NCBI RefSeq assembly: GCF_000346485.2
Contig: NZ_KQ976354.1
Location: forward strand, 9,940,341-10,004,340
Length of the DNA stretch: 64,000 nucleotides
Source: Scytonema hofmannii PCC 7110
GTDB taxonomy: Bacteria; Cyanobacteriota; Cyanobacteriia; Cyanobacteriales; Nostocaceae
Direction: 5' to 3'
Shown: positions 1-9,163 of the stretch, in pieces
Layout of the letters: each line of letters begins with the position of its first letter
Numbering within the stretch: the first letter of the stretch is position 1
Notes under the pieces: generated by a model
Told to the model about the DNA's origin: nothing
The model's database searches: none
The model's input: only the letters and a program-made list of their open reading frames with translations
Position numbers and translations under genes: made by a program

Positions 1-1
1 G

Positions 2-682
2 GCTGTGCTTACGGTTTCCCCAAATAATCCCACCGGAGTAGTGTATTCAGAAGAAGCATTGCGCCAAGTCAATCAAATTTGTCGCGATCGCGGAATCTAT
101 CACATCAGCGATGAAGCTTACGAATACTTCACCTACAACGGAGTCAAGCACGTTTCTCCAGGTGCATTCGTTGGAAGTCGCGACTACACAATTTCTCTCT
201 ACAGTTTTTCTAAAGCATATGGTTTTGCCAGTTGGCGCATTGGCTATATGGTTATTCCCGAACACCTGTTGGTTGCTGTCAAAAAAGTTCAGGATACAAT
301 TCTGATTTGTCCACCAGTCGTTTCCCAGTATGCAGCTTTTGGAGCACTACAGGCAAAAGAAGATTTCTTGAAAAATCATATTCAGGCGATCGCAAAAGTT
401 AGAGAAGTTGTACTCAAATCCCTGAATCGGTTGCAAGACATATGTACAATTGTCCCTGCTGATGGAGCTTTTTACTTTTTCCTCAAAGTTCATACCGATC
501 TCAACGATTTTGAATTAACCAAACGCCTCATCCAAGAACATCAAGTAGCAGTGATTCCAGGTAGTACATTTGGTATGGATGATGGATGTTACCTCCGAGT
601 TGCTTGCGGTGCATTGCAAAAAGACACAGCCTCTGAAGGTATTGAGCGATTAGTCAGAGGTTTACAAAGTAGGTTGGGTTGA
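2..682 (+). CDS. Class I/II aminotransferase, 3' part
   Basis: The reading frame is already open at the window edge, so the N-terminal part lies outside; the GTG at 5 is unlikely to be the true start. The visible C-terminal 226 residues carry the fold-type I PLP enzyme landmarks in order: SPNNPTG, SDEAYEYF, the SFSKAYGFASWRIGY motif whose lysine should form the Schiff base with PLP, and the C-terminal arginine in LRVACG that normally binds the substrate carboxylate. The family transfers amino groups between amino acids and 2-oxo acids; aspartate-type substrates are typical, but the substrate cannot be fixed from this half. Cytoplasmic. A group II intron begins 54 bases after the stop. Confidence 0.9.
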   Translation, partial: AVLTVSPNNPTGVVYSEEALRQVNQICRDRGIYHISDEAYEYFTYNGVKHVSPGAFVGSRDYTISLYSFSKAYGFASWRIGYMVIPEHLLVAVKKVQDTILICPPVVSQYAAFGALQAKEDFLKNHIQAIAKVREVVLKSLNRLQDICTIVPADGAFYFFLKVHTDLNDFELTKRLIQEHQVAVIPGSTFGMDDGCYLRVACGALQKDTASEGIERLVRGLQSRLG

Positions 683-1293
683 GGAACGAAACCCAACATA
701 TCATCAAACCATCACCACCCAACATTTAAGAGTTAGGTGCGATTCGTTGTGGATGAATCACGGTAATCAGTCCGTAAATAACTCCACCAACCCGGCAGCA
801 GATTACTGCCAATAAAGGTTGAACTCTCGGTCTGATGTGGGTGAAAGTCCCACCTACCAGACTCAGGTATGACTCCCTATCTGTCCACGCCGACCGGACT
901 CGGTTTTCGGAGAGCGAAGCTGGAAACAGGGCACAATCAGACGTTCGTTGTGGAATGACACTGGCGCTAATGGGGGGTTTCTATGGTGAAACAGAGCCTG
1001 GAAAAGCAACCCATTAAAAAGCAGGGCACAACACCAAAACCCTGACTTCACTGGAGCTAATTCCTGCCGCATCTCTTACTAATAGCGGCGAGAGTCTAAG
1101 GAATCCAGTGGTTGAAATGGCTACACCTAAAGAAACTAACAATCTTACCGAGGGAACGAATAAAAACGAAACGAAGGTCAAGGGCGAGGTCGAACCCCTT
1201 GTAGGCTGGACGAGCAGATGAATTCTTTCGATTCGGGTAGGACGCGGCGTAATTGCTGCGAGGTGTTCAGAAAACACGATTTGGAGTTAGCGC

Positions 1294-2805
1294 ATGATTA
1301 GACACAGTAGCAATACTAGTGAATCCTGGAAAACGTTACCGTGGAAGAAATTCCGCCAAAACTTATTCCGCCTACAAAGAAGAGTGTTTAAAGCTGTTCA
1401 AGTTGGAGACTACCGGAAAGCGAAGTCCCTTCAAAAGCTGATTCTGAAATCCACCGGAGCGCGATTACTGGCTGTACGTCAAGTATCACAGCTAAATGCT
1501 GGGAAAAAGACCCCAGGAATCGATGGTATAGCCAAGCTCACGTTCGAGCAACGCTTTGAACTGAGTGACGAGCTATTACGCCATGGCAGAAAATGGCAAC
1601 ACCTTGGACTGCGCGAAATTCCTCTCCCTAAAAAGGACGGGAAAATCAGGATTCTTAAAGTTCCCACAATGAGCGACCGCGCTTGGCAATGTCTGGTGAA
1701 ATATGCCTTAGAACCAGCACACGAAGCCACCTTCCACGCCAGGAGTTACGGATTCAGGACAGGGCGGTCGGCACACGACGCACAAAAACACCTGTTCGAT
1801 AACCTAAACTCTAGGGTAAATGGAAAGGAAAAACGAGTCATCGAACTTGACATCGAAAAGTGCTTCGACAGGATAAGCCACTCAACAATAATGGACAGAC
1901 TCATCGCTCCCGCGAGCATAAAGCAAGGAATCTTCCGATGTTTAAAAGCAGGAGTCAACCCAGAATTCCCGGAACAAGGAACGCCGCAAGGCGGGGTGGT
2001 AAGTCCCTTATTAGCTAACATTGCACTCAACGGGATAGAGGAAATACATCAATCGGTACGATATGCCGATGACATGATTATAATCCTCAAACCTGAAGAC
2101 AACGCACAAGAAATACTTGACCTCATCAGCCGATTTCTCGCAGAAAGGGGAATGAATATCAGTGAAAAGAAAACCAAGCTAACCGCTACGACAGATGGCT
2201 TTGATTTTCTCGGTTGGCACATAAACGTGCAAGCCAACGGAAAGTTTAGGTGTGTCCCTTCAGTGGATAACTTCAAAACATTCCGTAAGAAAGTCAAATA
2301 CATTGCCAACAACGCGAACTATGGTGCCACGATAAAGGCTATGAAACTAGCCCCCGTGGTTAGAGGCTGGAGGAACTACCACCGTTTCTGTAAGATGGAT
2401 GGGTCACGATTCTCGTTATACCACATCGAAAGCAGAGCAATTAAGGTGTTCAACAAGGAAACCAAGCTCAACCGCGAAACTAGCAAGAAATTGCTAGATA
2501 AAGCGTTCCCAAAGGTTCCTTACTCCGAAAATAAACACGTCAAAGTCAGAGGTGAGAAATCACCATTCGATGGCGACATCGCCTACTGGAGCGAACGAAA
2601 CAGCAAACTCTACTTCGGCAAAACCTCTAAAGCATTAAAACGTCAAAACCATACTTGTGGATACTGCGGCTTAAAGATGCTCAGTGATGAGAAGGTACAC
2701 CTGCATCATGTAGATGGTGACCATAACAATTGGAAAGTAAATAACCTTCTAGCGGTTCACGAAAGCTGTCACGATTATATCCACATGAGCACAGCACAAA
2801 GCTAA
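1294..2805 (+). CDS. ltrA: Group II intron reverse transcriptase/maturase with HNH endonuclease
   Basis: Multifunctional protein that helps the intron RNA fold and splice and copies it into DNA during retrohoming. The 503 residues hold an N-terminal RT-0 region, an RT domain with the catalytic YADD in VRYADDMII (about residue 252) and the GTPQGGVVSPLLANIALNG block before it, a maturase X domain (VVRGWRNYHRF), and a C-terminal HNH nuclease with CGYCG, HLHHVDGDHNN and the final HESCH. No stop or frameshift interrupts it. The symbol is used in the generic sense of the LtrA family. The gene sits in intron domain IV, so it should be translated from unspliced RNA. Confidence 0.95.
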   Translation: MIRHSSNTSESWKTLPWKKFRQNLFRLQRRVFKAVQVGDYRKAKSLQKLILKSTGARLLAVRQVSQLNAGKKTPGIDGIAKLTFEQRFELSDELLRHGRKWQHLGLREIPLPKKDGKIRILKVPTMSDRAWQCLVKYALEPAHEATFHARSYGFRTGRSAHDAQKHLFDNLNSRVNGKEKRVIELDIEKCFDRISHSTIMDRLIAPASIKQGIFRCLKAGVNPEFPEQGTPQGGVVSPLLANIALNGIEEIHQSVRYADDMIIILKPEDNAQEILDLISRFLAERGMNISEKKTKLTATTDGFDFLGWHINVQANGKFRCVPSVDNFKTFRKKVKYIANNANYGATIKAMKLAPVVRGWRNYHRFCKMDGSRFSLYHIESRAIKVFNKETKLNRETSKKLLDKAFPKVPYSENKHVKVRGEKSPFDGDIAYWSERNSKLYFGKTSKALKRQNHTCGYCGLKMLSDEKVHLHHVDGDHNNWKVNNLLAVHESCHDYIHMSTAQS

Positions 2806-2814
2806 GAACATCGG

Positions 2815-2848
2815 GAGCCGGATGCACCCAAAGGCGCACGTCCGGTTC
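2815..2848 (+). ncRNA. Group II intron domain V (catalytic hairpin)
   Basis: The 34-nt element starts GAGCCGGATGC and ends GCACGTCCGGTTC. Its arms pair fully around a GAAA-like internal loop region (CCCAAAGG), and it contains the AGC-type catalytic triad position near its 5' side. It directly precedes the domain VI stem with the branch-point adenosine. This is the most conserved part of group II introns and fixes the orientation and 3' end of the element. Confidence 0.9.
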
Positions 2849-2901
2849 TAATAGAGAGGTGCGCGGGATAATACCCGCCATCGACTCTACCTAGAAATCA
2901 C

Positions 2902-3342
2902 ATGGAGATTATTAATAAATTTATCGAAATGGAAACAGATAAGGGAATTAACATTTACAACATAACACCACAACTTGAGGCGGTTCTGGCATCAACTTCT
3001 ATTCAAAACGGTCAGCTTTTAGTATTTTCTCGTCATACCACCACAGCATTAGCTATTAATGAATATGAAGAGAGATTATTGGTAGACATCAAAGTTTATT
3101 TGCAGAAATTGGCACCAGAATCAGATAACTACTTACACAATGACCTGAATTTAAGAAAAAACATACCCCCAGATGAACCGATGAATGCCCATTCTCACTT
3201 AATGGCAATGACTTTAAGTACGAGTGAAGTAGTTCCTATTGTAGATGGCAAATTAGCCTTAGGAACTTATCAATCTATCTTACTTTTTGAGTTAGATGGT
3301 CCTCGAAAAAGAACAGTGTTTTGCCAAATCTCTGGACAGTGA
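2902..3342 (+). CDS. YjbQ family protein (UPF0047)
   Basis: A 146-residue cytosolic protein covering the full usual family length. It shows SRHTTTALAINEYE in the N-terminal half, the NAHSHL histidine cluster, and the family signature GKLALGTYQSILLFELDGPR near the C-terminus. YjbQ proteins have been linked to weak thiamine-phosphate synthase activity in E. coli, but their physiological role is unsettled. The ATG lies 11 bases downstream of the group II intron and has no clear Shine-Dalgarno sequence in those bases, so expression probably needs transcription through the intron plus splicing, or a promoter inside it. Confidence 0.9.
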   Translation: MEIINKFIEMETDKGINIYNITPQLEAVLASTSIQNGQLLVFSRHTTTALAINEYEERLLVDIKVYLQKLAPESDNYLHNDLNLRKNIPPDEPMNAHSHLMAMTLSTSEVVPIVDGKLALGTYQSILLFELDGPRKRTVFCQISGQ

Positions 3343-3399
3343 CCAAGTGACCAGTGACAAATAGCCAGAATTTTGATGCTTGTCTTATTTTATGATTGG

Positions 3400-4077
3400 T
3401 TAATCTAACCTAAACTTCTCAAAGATAAGTTGTCCAAACAACATATTTTCATCCACTGCTGACAAAGTTTTGTTATTAGCACTGTCAGAATTTAAACAAC
3501 GACAAACTAACTGAGCAACATCTGCACGATGGATAATACCTGCAATATTCGGGTTTTCAGTTAAAACTCCATTTCCCGTTGCTGGTTCTGATTTTAACCC
3601 ACCAGGACGAATAATTGTATATGTCAACCCGCTTTCGATAAGATACTTTTCAGCTTTTTCTTTCTCTATTAAAACGGGTCTTAATGTTTCAAGAGCTTGG
3701 GGTGATAAAGCAACGATACTGTTACCACTACCAATAGAAGAAACAAGAATAAACTTTTTGACTCCTGCTTTGACCGCCACATCAATGAGATTTTTATTGC
3801 CTATATAATCTGCTCTTTCTCCATCTTTAGGTAAACCGCCAATTGTACTGATGACTGCATGAATCGGCTCTTCAGTCAGCATAACATTTTCTATATCTCC
3901 TACATTTAAAGCATTTCCTAAAGTCACCTTAATACCCATAGCTTCTAGTTCAGCACGAGCCTCTTCTGTTCTCAAAAGAGACTTGACTTTTAGCTGTTGT
4001 TCAGTCAAACACTTAGCAATTTCTCGACCGACTCCACGACTTGCACCAGCCAGAAAAATGTAGGGTGTAGTTATCAT
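3400..4077 (-). CDS. NAD(P)-binding atypical SDR / NmrA-like protein
   Basis: A 225-residue Rossmann-fold protein. The N-terminal nucleotide-binding loop reads LAGASRGVGREIA, followed by LLRTEEARAELEAMG and a DVGDIENV segment typical of atypical short-chain dehydrogenases that bind NADP without the classical YxxxK pair. VSSIGSGNS and YTIIRPGGL are further family landmarks. It may act as an oxidoreductase or a redox-sensing regulator; the substrate cannot be named. It is convergent with the YjbQ gene (57 bp between the ends) and is transcribed alone. Confidence 0.85.
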   Translation of the reverse strand: MITTPYIFLAGASRGVGREIAKCLTEQQLKVKSLLRTEEARAELEAMGIKVTLGNALNVGDIENVMLTEEPIHAVISTIGGLPKDGERADYIGNKNLIDVAVKAGVKKFILVSSIGSGNSIVALSPQALETLRPVLIEKEKAEKYLIESGLTYTIIRPGGLKSEPATGNGVLTENPNIAGIIHRADVAQLVCRCLNSDSANNKTLSAVDENMLFGQLIFEKFRLD

Positions 4078-4351
4078 AAATTTTAGTTCAAATAGCTGTT
4101 GTAGAACAAATTACAATATATAAATATATCTTCTTTGTGTCATTGCTATACATACAATTTCATAATTTATGTTTGTCAATCGCTTTAATGATAGATCTAT
4201 TACCTAAAGCAGAGCCATTTAATTCCCAAAGAAGGAGTAAAAGTCAATACCAGTCAAGATAATTTAATAAAAAATCCAAGATTTGACTTTACCAATGGAC
4301 TGTAAGGTCGCGATGGATGCTTTTAAAGCAACTTAAGGAAGGAAAGATTTT

Positions 4352-4657
4352 ATGAATAACGCAGAAAAGCAAGTGTTACCAGAAGATCCAGCACAAGCAG
4401 AAATTGGTAGAGGCGCTCCTAGTAACGACCACTATGGGGTACAACTAGCACAGACTATAGGAGTCAATGCACCAGATGAAAGAATTCCCGCTAATACCCC
4501 AACAGAATTGAACAAAGAACAACTTGAGGCTTTTGAAGAGCAAGAAGAAGGTACATTACATACCACAGATGGATATGTAATTGATGAAGCAGGTCAGTTA
4601 AATAATTTTGCAGTTGAACCACCAATGTATGTTGAGGGTGAAAAACCTAGAATTTAA
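4352..4657 (+). CDS. Small acidic cyanobacterial protein, function unknown
   Basis: A 101-residue, strongly acidic soluble protein with no signal peptide or membrane segment. A good ribosome binding site (AAGGAAGGA) precedes the ATG by a normal distance. It is rich in Glu, Pro and Asn and probably partly disordered. I do not recognise a domain. A hairpin about 47 bases after the stop probably ends the transcript. Confidence 0.7.
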   Translation: MNNAEKQVLPEDPAQAEIGRGAPSNDHYGVQLAQTIGVNAPDERIPANTPTELNKEQLEAFEEQEEGTLHTTDGYVIDEAGQLNNFAVEPPMYVEGEKPRI

Positions 4658-4703
4658 CACTTCTTTGTTGCAAAATTAGTTTTTTATCTCAGATAAAGGT
4701 ATT

Positions 4704-4738
4704 GAAGAAACCCGGTTTTTCCAAAAATTGGGTTTCTT
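4704..4738 (+). terminator. Hairpin after the 4352-4657 gene
   Basis: The arms AAGAAACCC and GGGTTTCTT pair perfectly, and the inner part (GGTTTTT against AAAAATT) extends the stem through G-U pairs. No long T-run follows. The same AAACCCGG-containing hairpin type recurs at 35750-35782 and 56483-56511, so this may be a dispersed repeat that also serves as a terminator. Confidence 0.5.
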
Positions 4739-4762
4739 GGTATATAAGGGGTTGCGCTACTG

Positions 4763-4987
4763 CTAAAGGAACTTCGCAACCACTTCTGCTGTCTCTTTCG
4801 ACGAAACAACAGGAATAATCTCGAATTCACCAAGATCTTGCCATTGTAAGATCCACTCCTGAAATAAACGTGGATCGTCACACTCCATGAGTTGGAAGCA
4901 CTGCTCGAAGTTAGCTGAAACCCAACTATCAATATGCAGTATTAGCGTATCAGTCACTCTTTCGAGTTCCCGATCTGGTTCTCTTAC
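4763..4987 (-). pseudogene. DUF3303 protein, 5'-truncated remnant
   Basis: The frame encodes the C-terminal two thirds of a DUF3303-type small cyanobacterial protein, recognisable from HIDSWVSANFEQCFQLMEC followed by DDPRLFQEWI and FEIIPVVSSKE. The N-terminal strand with the start codon is missing: the frame opens directly after a TAA near 4990, with only a GTG at 4957 as a possible start. The lost N-terminus argues for a decayed copy. A short functional version starting at the GTG is possible but less likely. Confidence 0.65.
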
Positions 4988-5450
4988 TTAGCTAAATTTG
5001 TTGTAAATTATACTTTAATTTCAAGTATCTCTAGTAATCCTAAATCATTTGTAAAATTCTCTCTTTTCTTCGTGCTCTTTGCGTCTTTGTGGTTAAAAAT
5101 TTTTATCTATCAAATAGGACTGCGATAAATCCTCCCTCTTCAGTTATTGCTTAGCCAGCCATTAGCAAGTGCTATTAAAATTTAGTATATTTTTTAACAT
5201 TTATCAATGAGATATTTTTGTTATTTCTCAGTACAGCCCGAAAATACTCAGTCTCAACCTCCAAATCTTCTTCTGATTATAGATTTGTTAAGTATCTAAT
5301 TCTTATCAGGATGAAAATTCATATACATCGGTTCTAAAAAAACCAAGTAACTGTATTCGTATAATCAGTAATAATACTTAGCCCAATAGTAGGAGGCACT
5401 CTAAGACTGACTCATGCCAAAGTAGTAGATAAGAAGATAAAAAAAAACTT
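4988..5450. other. Intergenic, AT-rich, no gene seen
   Basis: No credible coding frame on either strand. Near 5107-5128 lies ATCAAATAGGACTGCGATA, which resembles the right end of a small repeat element at 35798-35822 (ATCAAATAGGATTGCTATA) and is probably a remnant of the same dispersed family. The last 100 bases should contain the promoter of the next gene. Confidence 0.6.
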
Positions 5451-5798
5451 ATGGCTAAACGAGCAGAAAAAAAATTAGAACACTACCAGGATGCACGAGT
5501 TGCAGCAACTACAAGAATATGGGGTATTTCTGTAGGAATGCTTGCTATCTGCATTCCACTTACAGCTATTACAAGAAGTTCTATTCTACCTTTAGCTACT
5601 ATTACAGGAGCAGCTGTAGGTACGGTGGCTGTTTGGCGTTCTGATGATAAAAAATCTAAAAATAACAACTATTTACCCCAAGACAAAGTGGAACTGTTAG
5701 AGCAAAGGATTGCTGATTTAGAAACAATTGTTAGCAGTGACGATCTCGATTTGCGCTCTAAAATTAAACAGCTTGAATCTGGCGATAGTCAAGCTTAA
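5451..5798 (+). CDS. Two-helix membrane protein with C-terminal coiled coil, unknown
   Basis: A 115-residue protein: a basic N-terminus (MAKRAEKKLEHYQ), two hydrophobic helices at about residues 24-40 and 45-61 separated by ITRSS, then a basic turn (RSDDKKSK) and a heptad-like helix (KVELLEQRIADLETIVSS) that should form a coiled coil on the cytoplasmic side. No known domain recognised. A terminator-like stem at 5840-5880 suggests a one-gene transcript. The arrangement suggests a membrane-anchored oligomerising protein. Confidence 0.7.
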   Translation: MAKRAEKKLEHYQDARVAATTRIWGISVGMLAICIPLTAITRSSILPLATITGAAVGTVAVWRSDDKKSKNNNYLPQDKVELLEQRIADLETIVSSDDLDLRSKIKQLESGDSQA

Positions 5799-5839
5799 AG
5801 TATACACTATTATTTTTAGCTCAATGATTTATAGTTAGT

Positions 5840-5880
5840 ATTTTTATGACCTTCTCTATTTTAGGGAAGATCATAAAAAT
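5840..5880 (+). terminator. Stem-loop after the 5451-5798 gene
   Basis: ATTTTTATGACCTTC pairs with GAAGATCATAAAAAT, giving about 15 pairs including one G-U, with a short TATTTTA-type loop. The AT-rich outer stem is symmetric, so it could terminate transcripts from either direction. Confidence 0.55.
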
Positions 5881-6268
5881 GACTTAGTTAAATAAATATT
5901 AAAAATCTAGGGAAATAGTAGAATTGCGATCGCACCCTTGCCACTATGTTCTTGGAAGATCGCGCTCGTTCTATCTGCAAGCGATCGCTATATCCTTGAT
6001 ATTACTCCCTTCCCGCTTTAAGATTACCTATGGGGTGGCCATTGCCAGGCAATATAATGTTAATTCAAGTAAAACTTCTTAGCATTTTGCGTCTAATGAT
6101 TTTTCAAAAAACATATATCTAAAGATGGATGGCGTATGCTTGTTTCAATTCGGAAAAAATCAATAATTATTAAGCGATATTACAATTGTTTCAAAAATAT
6201 TTAGAAATTGTCTAAAACCCAAACCTAGCTTTAAGGTAGAACCTATAGGAGAATCTGAGAGGCAAATT
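5881..6268. other. Intergenic with HIP1 sites, no gene seen
   Basis: No coding frame supported. It contains HIP1-type GCGATCGC octamers around 5926-5990 and an AT-rich stretch before the next gene. The AGGAGAA at 6248-6254 sits in the leader of the 6269 gene but is 14 bases from its ATG. Confidence 0.6.
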
Positions 6269-6583
6269 ATGACAAATAACATTCAAAAGTATAGGTTTGT
6301 CTGTACTCTTACCTTTGGAGACATATACGGTCAAATCATTGTTTGGCTGATAACTATTGCTTTAAGCTTGGCTTCTGCTTTGGCACTAATGGGTGCTAGA
6401 AGACCAGTTTATGCTTTAGCAGCAGTTGGACTTGTGGTTCTGTTATCGCTACCTTTCTTGCTTTTTGCCTTCGTCACCACATTACTCAATCATATTGAGT
6501 TAGCTCCTGTAGACTCAGAAACTAAAATGCAACCAATCCCTGGTAACATTTCTCAGCAACAACCAGTACAGGTTAGTGGTTAG
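6269..6583 (+). CDS. Small membrane protein, unknown, ending inside a tandem repeat
   Basis: A 104-residue protein with two predicted membrane helices (about residues 22-42 and 48-72) and a polar Gln-rich tail. I do not recognise a family. The last residues VSG and the TAG stop are encoded by the first units of a GTTAGTG heptamer array, so the present C-terminus was set by the repeat. An intrinsic terminator follows at 6664. Confidence 0.7.
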   Translation: MTNNIQKYRFVCTLTFGDIYGQIIVWLITIALSLASALALMGARRPVYALAAVGLVVLLSLPFLLFAFVTTLLNHIELAPVDSETKMQPIPGNISQQQPVQVSG

Positions 6584-6616
6584 TGGTTAGTGGTTAGTAG
6601 TTAGTTGTTAGTAGTG
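6571..6616. repeat. Heptameric tandem repeat (GTTAGTG type, STRR)
   Basis: About six copies of GTTAGTG with GTTAGTA and GTTAGTT variants. This matches the short tandemly repeated repetitive sequences described in heterocystous cyanobacteria. The array starts within the last codons of the preceding gene and supplies its stop. Confidence 0.85.
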
Positions 6617-6663
6617 TGTCTTAACAACTAATAACGAGCACCTAAAATCTAAAATCACGAAAC

Positions 6664-6692
6664 ATCCCTGCTGATAGCGGGGAATTTTTTTT
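6664..6692 (+). terminator. Rho-independent terminator
   Basis: TCCCTGCT and AGCGGGGA form an eight-pair stem (one G-U) with a GAT loop, followed by a run of eight T. It should end the 6269-6583 transcript and insulate the sdhA gene downstream. Confidence 0.8.
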
Positions 6693-6788
6693 AAAAATAG
6701 ACTAAAAAGGATGAAGTATGAAGTATAAAGTAGAAAGGATGAAAGACAAGAAATATCGGTAGAAAAATAATTAGTTATATTTCACATT

Positions 6789-6828
6789 TTATACTTTATT
6801 ATTCATCCTTTATCCTTTATCCTTTTTC
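6789..6828. repeat. Heptameric tandem repeat (ATCCTTT type, STRR)
   Basis: Three adjoining ATCCTTT-like units sit directly in front of the sdhA start codon. An inverted-sense run (AAAGGATGAAGTATGAAG) lies at 6707-6726, so the leader could form a long imperfect hairpin. No separate Shine-Dalgarno sequence is visible between the array and the ATG. Confidence 0.75.
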
Positions 6829-6831
6829 AAG

Positions 6832-8559
6832 ATGTTTGAACATGATGTGATTATTGTTGGGGGCGGATTGGCTGGCTGTCGTGCAGCAGTGGAAATTGCT
6901 AGAACTGACCCCAGTCTGAATGTGGCGGTGGTGGCGAAAACTCACCCTATTCGATCGCACTCAGTTGCTGCACAAGGTGGGATCGCGGCTACTTTAAAAA
7001 ATGTGGATTCTACTGATACTTGGGAAGCTCACGCTTTTGATACGGTGAAGGGATCTGACTATTTAGCAGACCAAGATGCAGTAGAAATTCTTACCCGTGA
7101 AGCACCAGATGTGGTCATTGATTTAGAACACATGGGAGTTTTGTTCTCTCGCTTAAACGATGGTCGCATTGCCCAGCGTGCTTTTGGCGGACATTCTCAC
7201 CATCGTACTTGCTACGCTGCGGATAAGACAGGTCATGCTATCTTGCACGAGTTGGTAAATAACCTCCGACGTTATGGTGTGAAAATTTACCAAGAGTGGT
7301 ACGTCATGCGCCTAATTTTAGAAGAAGGTCAGGCAAAAGGGCTTGTCATGTACCGCATTGAAGATGGGAAAATTGAGGTGGTGCGGGCTAAAGCCGTCAT
7401 GTTTGCCACTGGTGGTTATGGTCGAGTATATAATACCACGTCCAATGACTATGCATCTACTGGTGATGGTTTGGCAATGACTGCGGCTGCGGGTTTACCC
7501 TTAGAGGATATGGAATTTGTTCAGTTCCATCCTACTGGGTTATATCCAGTGGGTGTGCTGATTTCAGAAGCGGTACGTGGAGAAGGGGCTTACCTCATCA
7601 ATAGTGAGGGAGAACGTTTTATGGCAAGATATGCTCCAAGCCGCATGGAACTTGCTCCTCGCGATATTACTTCACGAGCGATCGCATATGAAATTCGTGC
7701 TGGACGTGGTATTCATTCTGATGGTAGTGCTGGTGGACCTTTTGTTTATTTAGATTTGCGCCACATGGGAAAAGAAAAAATTATGAGTCGCGTTCCCTTC
7801 TGTTGGGAAGAAGCACATCGCCTAGTCGGTGTTGACGCAGTGACTCAACCCATGCCAGTCAGACCAACTATCCATTATTGCATGGGCGGTATCCCAGTTA
7901 ATACTAACGGTCAAGTCCGCAGTAGTGGTGAGGGTTTGGTTGACGGGTTCTTTTCGGCTGGCGAAACAGCTTGTGTTTCCGTACATGGTGCAAATCGCTT
8001 GGGTAGCAATTCTTTGTTGGAATGTGTCGTTTATGGACGGAGAACTGGGGCGGCAATAGCACAATTTGTGCAAAAACGCAAGCTACCCCTTGTGGACGAG
8101 CAACGCTACATTACCGAAGCTAAGCAACAAATACAAACTTTATTAGACCAGCCCGGAAAATACCGCATCAACCAAGTCCGCCAAGCTTTTCAGGATTGTA
8201 TGACCCAGTATTGCGGTGTTTTCCGAACAGAAGAATTAATGCGTGAAGGGCTGTTGAAATTAGAAGAATTACAACAGCAATATTCGCAAATTTATTTAGA
8301 TGATAAAGGCGACTGTTGGAACACCGAAATTGTGGAAGCCATGGAAATGAGAAGTTTGATGTTGGTAGGGCGTATCATTCTCGAATCAGCAGCCAATCGC
8401 CGGGAAAGCCGGGGCGCTCATTTCCGCGAAGATTATCCAGAAAGAGACGATCCAAACTTCCTTAAACACACAATGGCTTATTATTCTCCCGCCGGAATTG
8501 ATATCCAATATCGTCACGTCGCTATGACTATGTTCCAGCCACAAGAGAGAAAGTATTGA
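6832..8559 (+). CDS. sdhA: Succinate dehydrogenase/fumarate reductase flavoprotein subunit
   Basis: The FAD-bearing catalytic subunit of the succinate:quinone oxidoreductase family, 575 residues, full length. It has the N-terminal dinucleotide-binding [17 protein letters not shown], the [10 protein letters not shown] segment whose histidine carries covalent [16 protein letters not shown] and [10 protein letters not shown] in the active site, [10 protein letters not shown], the [14 protein letters not shown] flavin loop, and a C-terminal helical domain ending [14 protein letters not shown]. In cyanobacteria it feeds electrons from succinate into thylakoid plastoquinone. No sdhB or membrane anchor gene is adjacent, which is usual for cyanobacteria. 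Fumarate reductase or the related L-aspartate oxidase are alternatives, but the HRT..AADKTGH pattern and length favour SdhA. Confidence 0.93.
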   Translation: MFEHDVIIVGGGLAGCRAAVEIARTDPSLNVAVVAKTHPIRSHSVAAQGGIAATLKNVDSTDTWEAHAFDTVKGSDYLADQDAVEILTREAPDVVIDLEHMGVLFSRLNDGRIAQRAFGGHSHHRTCYAADKTGHAILHELVNNLRRYGVKIYQEWYVMRLILEEGQAKGLVMYRIEDGKIEVVRAKAVMFATGGYGRVYNTTSNDYASTGDGLAMTAAAGLPLEDMEFVQFHPTGLYPVGVLISEAVRGEGAYLINSEGERFMARYAPSRMELAPRDITSRAIAYEIRAGRGIHSDGSAGGPFVYLDLRHMGKEKIMSRVPFCWEEAHRLVGVDAVTQPMPVRPTIHYCMGGIPVNTNGQVRSSGEGLVDGFFSAGETACVSVHGANRLGSNSLLECVVYGRRTGAAIAQFVQKRKLPLVDEQRYITEAKQQIQTLLDQPGKYRINQVRQAFQDCMTQYCGVFRTEELMREGLLKLEELQQQYSQIYLDDKGDCWNTEIVEAMEMRSLMLVGRIILESAANRRESRGAHFREDYPERDDPNFLKHTMAYYSPAGIDIQYRHVAMTMFQPQERKY

Positions 8560-8569
8560 AATGGGTGTG

Positions 8570-8655
8570 GTTAGTTGTTAGTTGTTGATTGTTAACAACT
8601 AACGATGACAGGCGAGACGCCTGTCCTACACCACTAACCACTAACCACTAACTCT
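8570..8655. repeat. Heptamer repeats flanking a palindrome
   Basis: GTTAGTT units, a central palindrome GACAGGCGAGACGCCTGTC (8607-8625), then CACTAAC units in inverted sense. The block can fold into a long hairpin downstream of sdhA and may act as its terminator. Confidence 0.75.
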
Positions 8656-8662
8656 TTACTAT

Positions 8663-9163
8663 AACCTGAGTTCGACGTAAAAAAAGACTAAAAACTAGAT
8701 AAAGTAAACTTTGTCTACCAATGTAATTTAAAGCCAAAGTACCAGCCTACAGAACTTTTACCCCAATTAGCTAATACGAGCAAAAACTTTATTACGTTTA
8801 GCTCGAGGATTTAAACAAATTTCCAGAGAAGTTGAATCAATAAAATTGATGCCAGTACTTTCTCCAGGGCACGATTGAAGATACCAACACAAGGGAATTA
8901 ACGCACTTTTCTCCAATTCCACAAACCGATTATAACTAACAAGGTTCGGAAAATATTTTGGAAAATAAATACAGACGTGTTTAGTGTAGTAATCTTTAAA
9001 GTTTCTATAAGATGAGTGATGAAAATAAATAATTATTGTCATGACTTCACTTAAACATAAATTAAATGTTTTCTGACGTTTTCGCTCAGTGGTAGAGAGT
9101 AATTCTTGCTGCCATTTTTTTTCAAAATCTCTAGAGAAATCATCTACATCACATACGGAGCTT
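8663..9163 (-). mobile_element. IS982-family element, internally deleted remnant
   Basis: The terminal repeat AACCTGAGTTCGACGTAA starts at 8663. On the minus strand, an N-terminal transposase fragment reads from about 9163: CDVDDFSRDFEKKWQQ, then LSEVMTIIIYFHHSSYRNFK and LVSYNRFVELEKS, and reaches FIDSTSLEICLN around 8800, which includes the first catalytic Asp. The frame is broken near 8768, since GKSSVGWYFGFKLH continues in another frame. The remaining transposase half and the second terminal repeat are gone. It is dead by itself, but its end sequence is nearly identical to the left end of the MITE at 30729-30979. Confidence 0.8.

Larger units (their letters stand above)
737..2890 (+). mobile_element. 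Group II intron, complete, chloroplast-like type
   Basis: A self-splicing retroelement of about 2.15 kb. The 5' end begins GTGCGATTCG, matching the GUGYG consensus. Domain I fills about 740-1290 and domain IV encodes the maturase. A 34-nt domain V lies at 2815-2848, followed by a domain VI stem with a bulged A at 2884, seven nucleotides from a 3' end of AC at 2890. A CTAAC in domain I (1136-1140) can pair with GTTAG just before the 5' splice site (732-736) and is a candidate EBS1/IBS1 pair. Insertion is intergenic, leaving only 11 bases between the intron and the next start codon. All parts look intact, so it may be mobile. The exact ends are inferred from consensus. Confidence 0.9.

Noticed and set aside
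835-1277. Open frames on both strands inside the intron before the maturase
   Set aside because: They lie in the structured domain I RNA of the group II intron and overlap each other in several frames.
4958-4990. tRNA-like TTCGAGTTCC motif
   Set aside because: No acceptor stem or anticodon arm can be built around it, and the sequence encodes the DUF3303 remnant on the minus strand.
9106-9163. N-terminal part of a plus-strand frame starting at 9106
   Set aside because: The same bases encode the conserved N-terminus of the IS982 transposase on the minus strand, so the plus frame there is a shadow.
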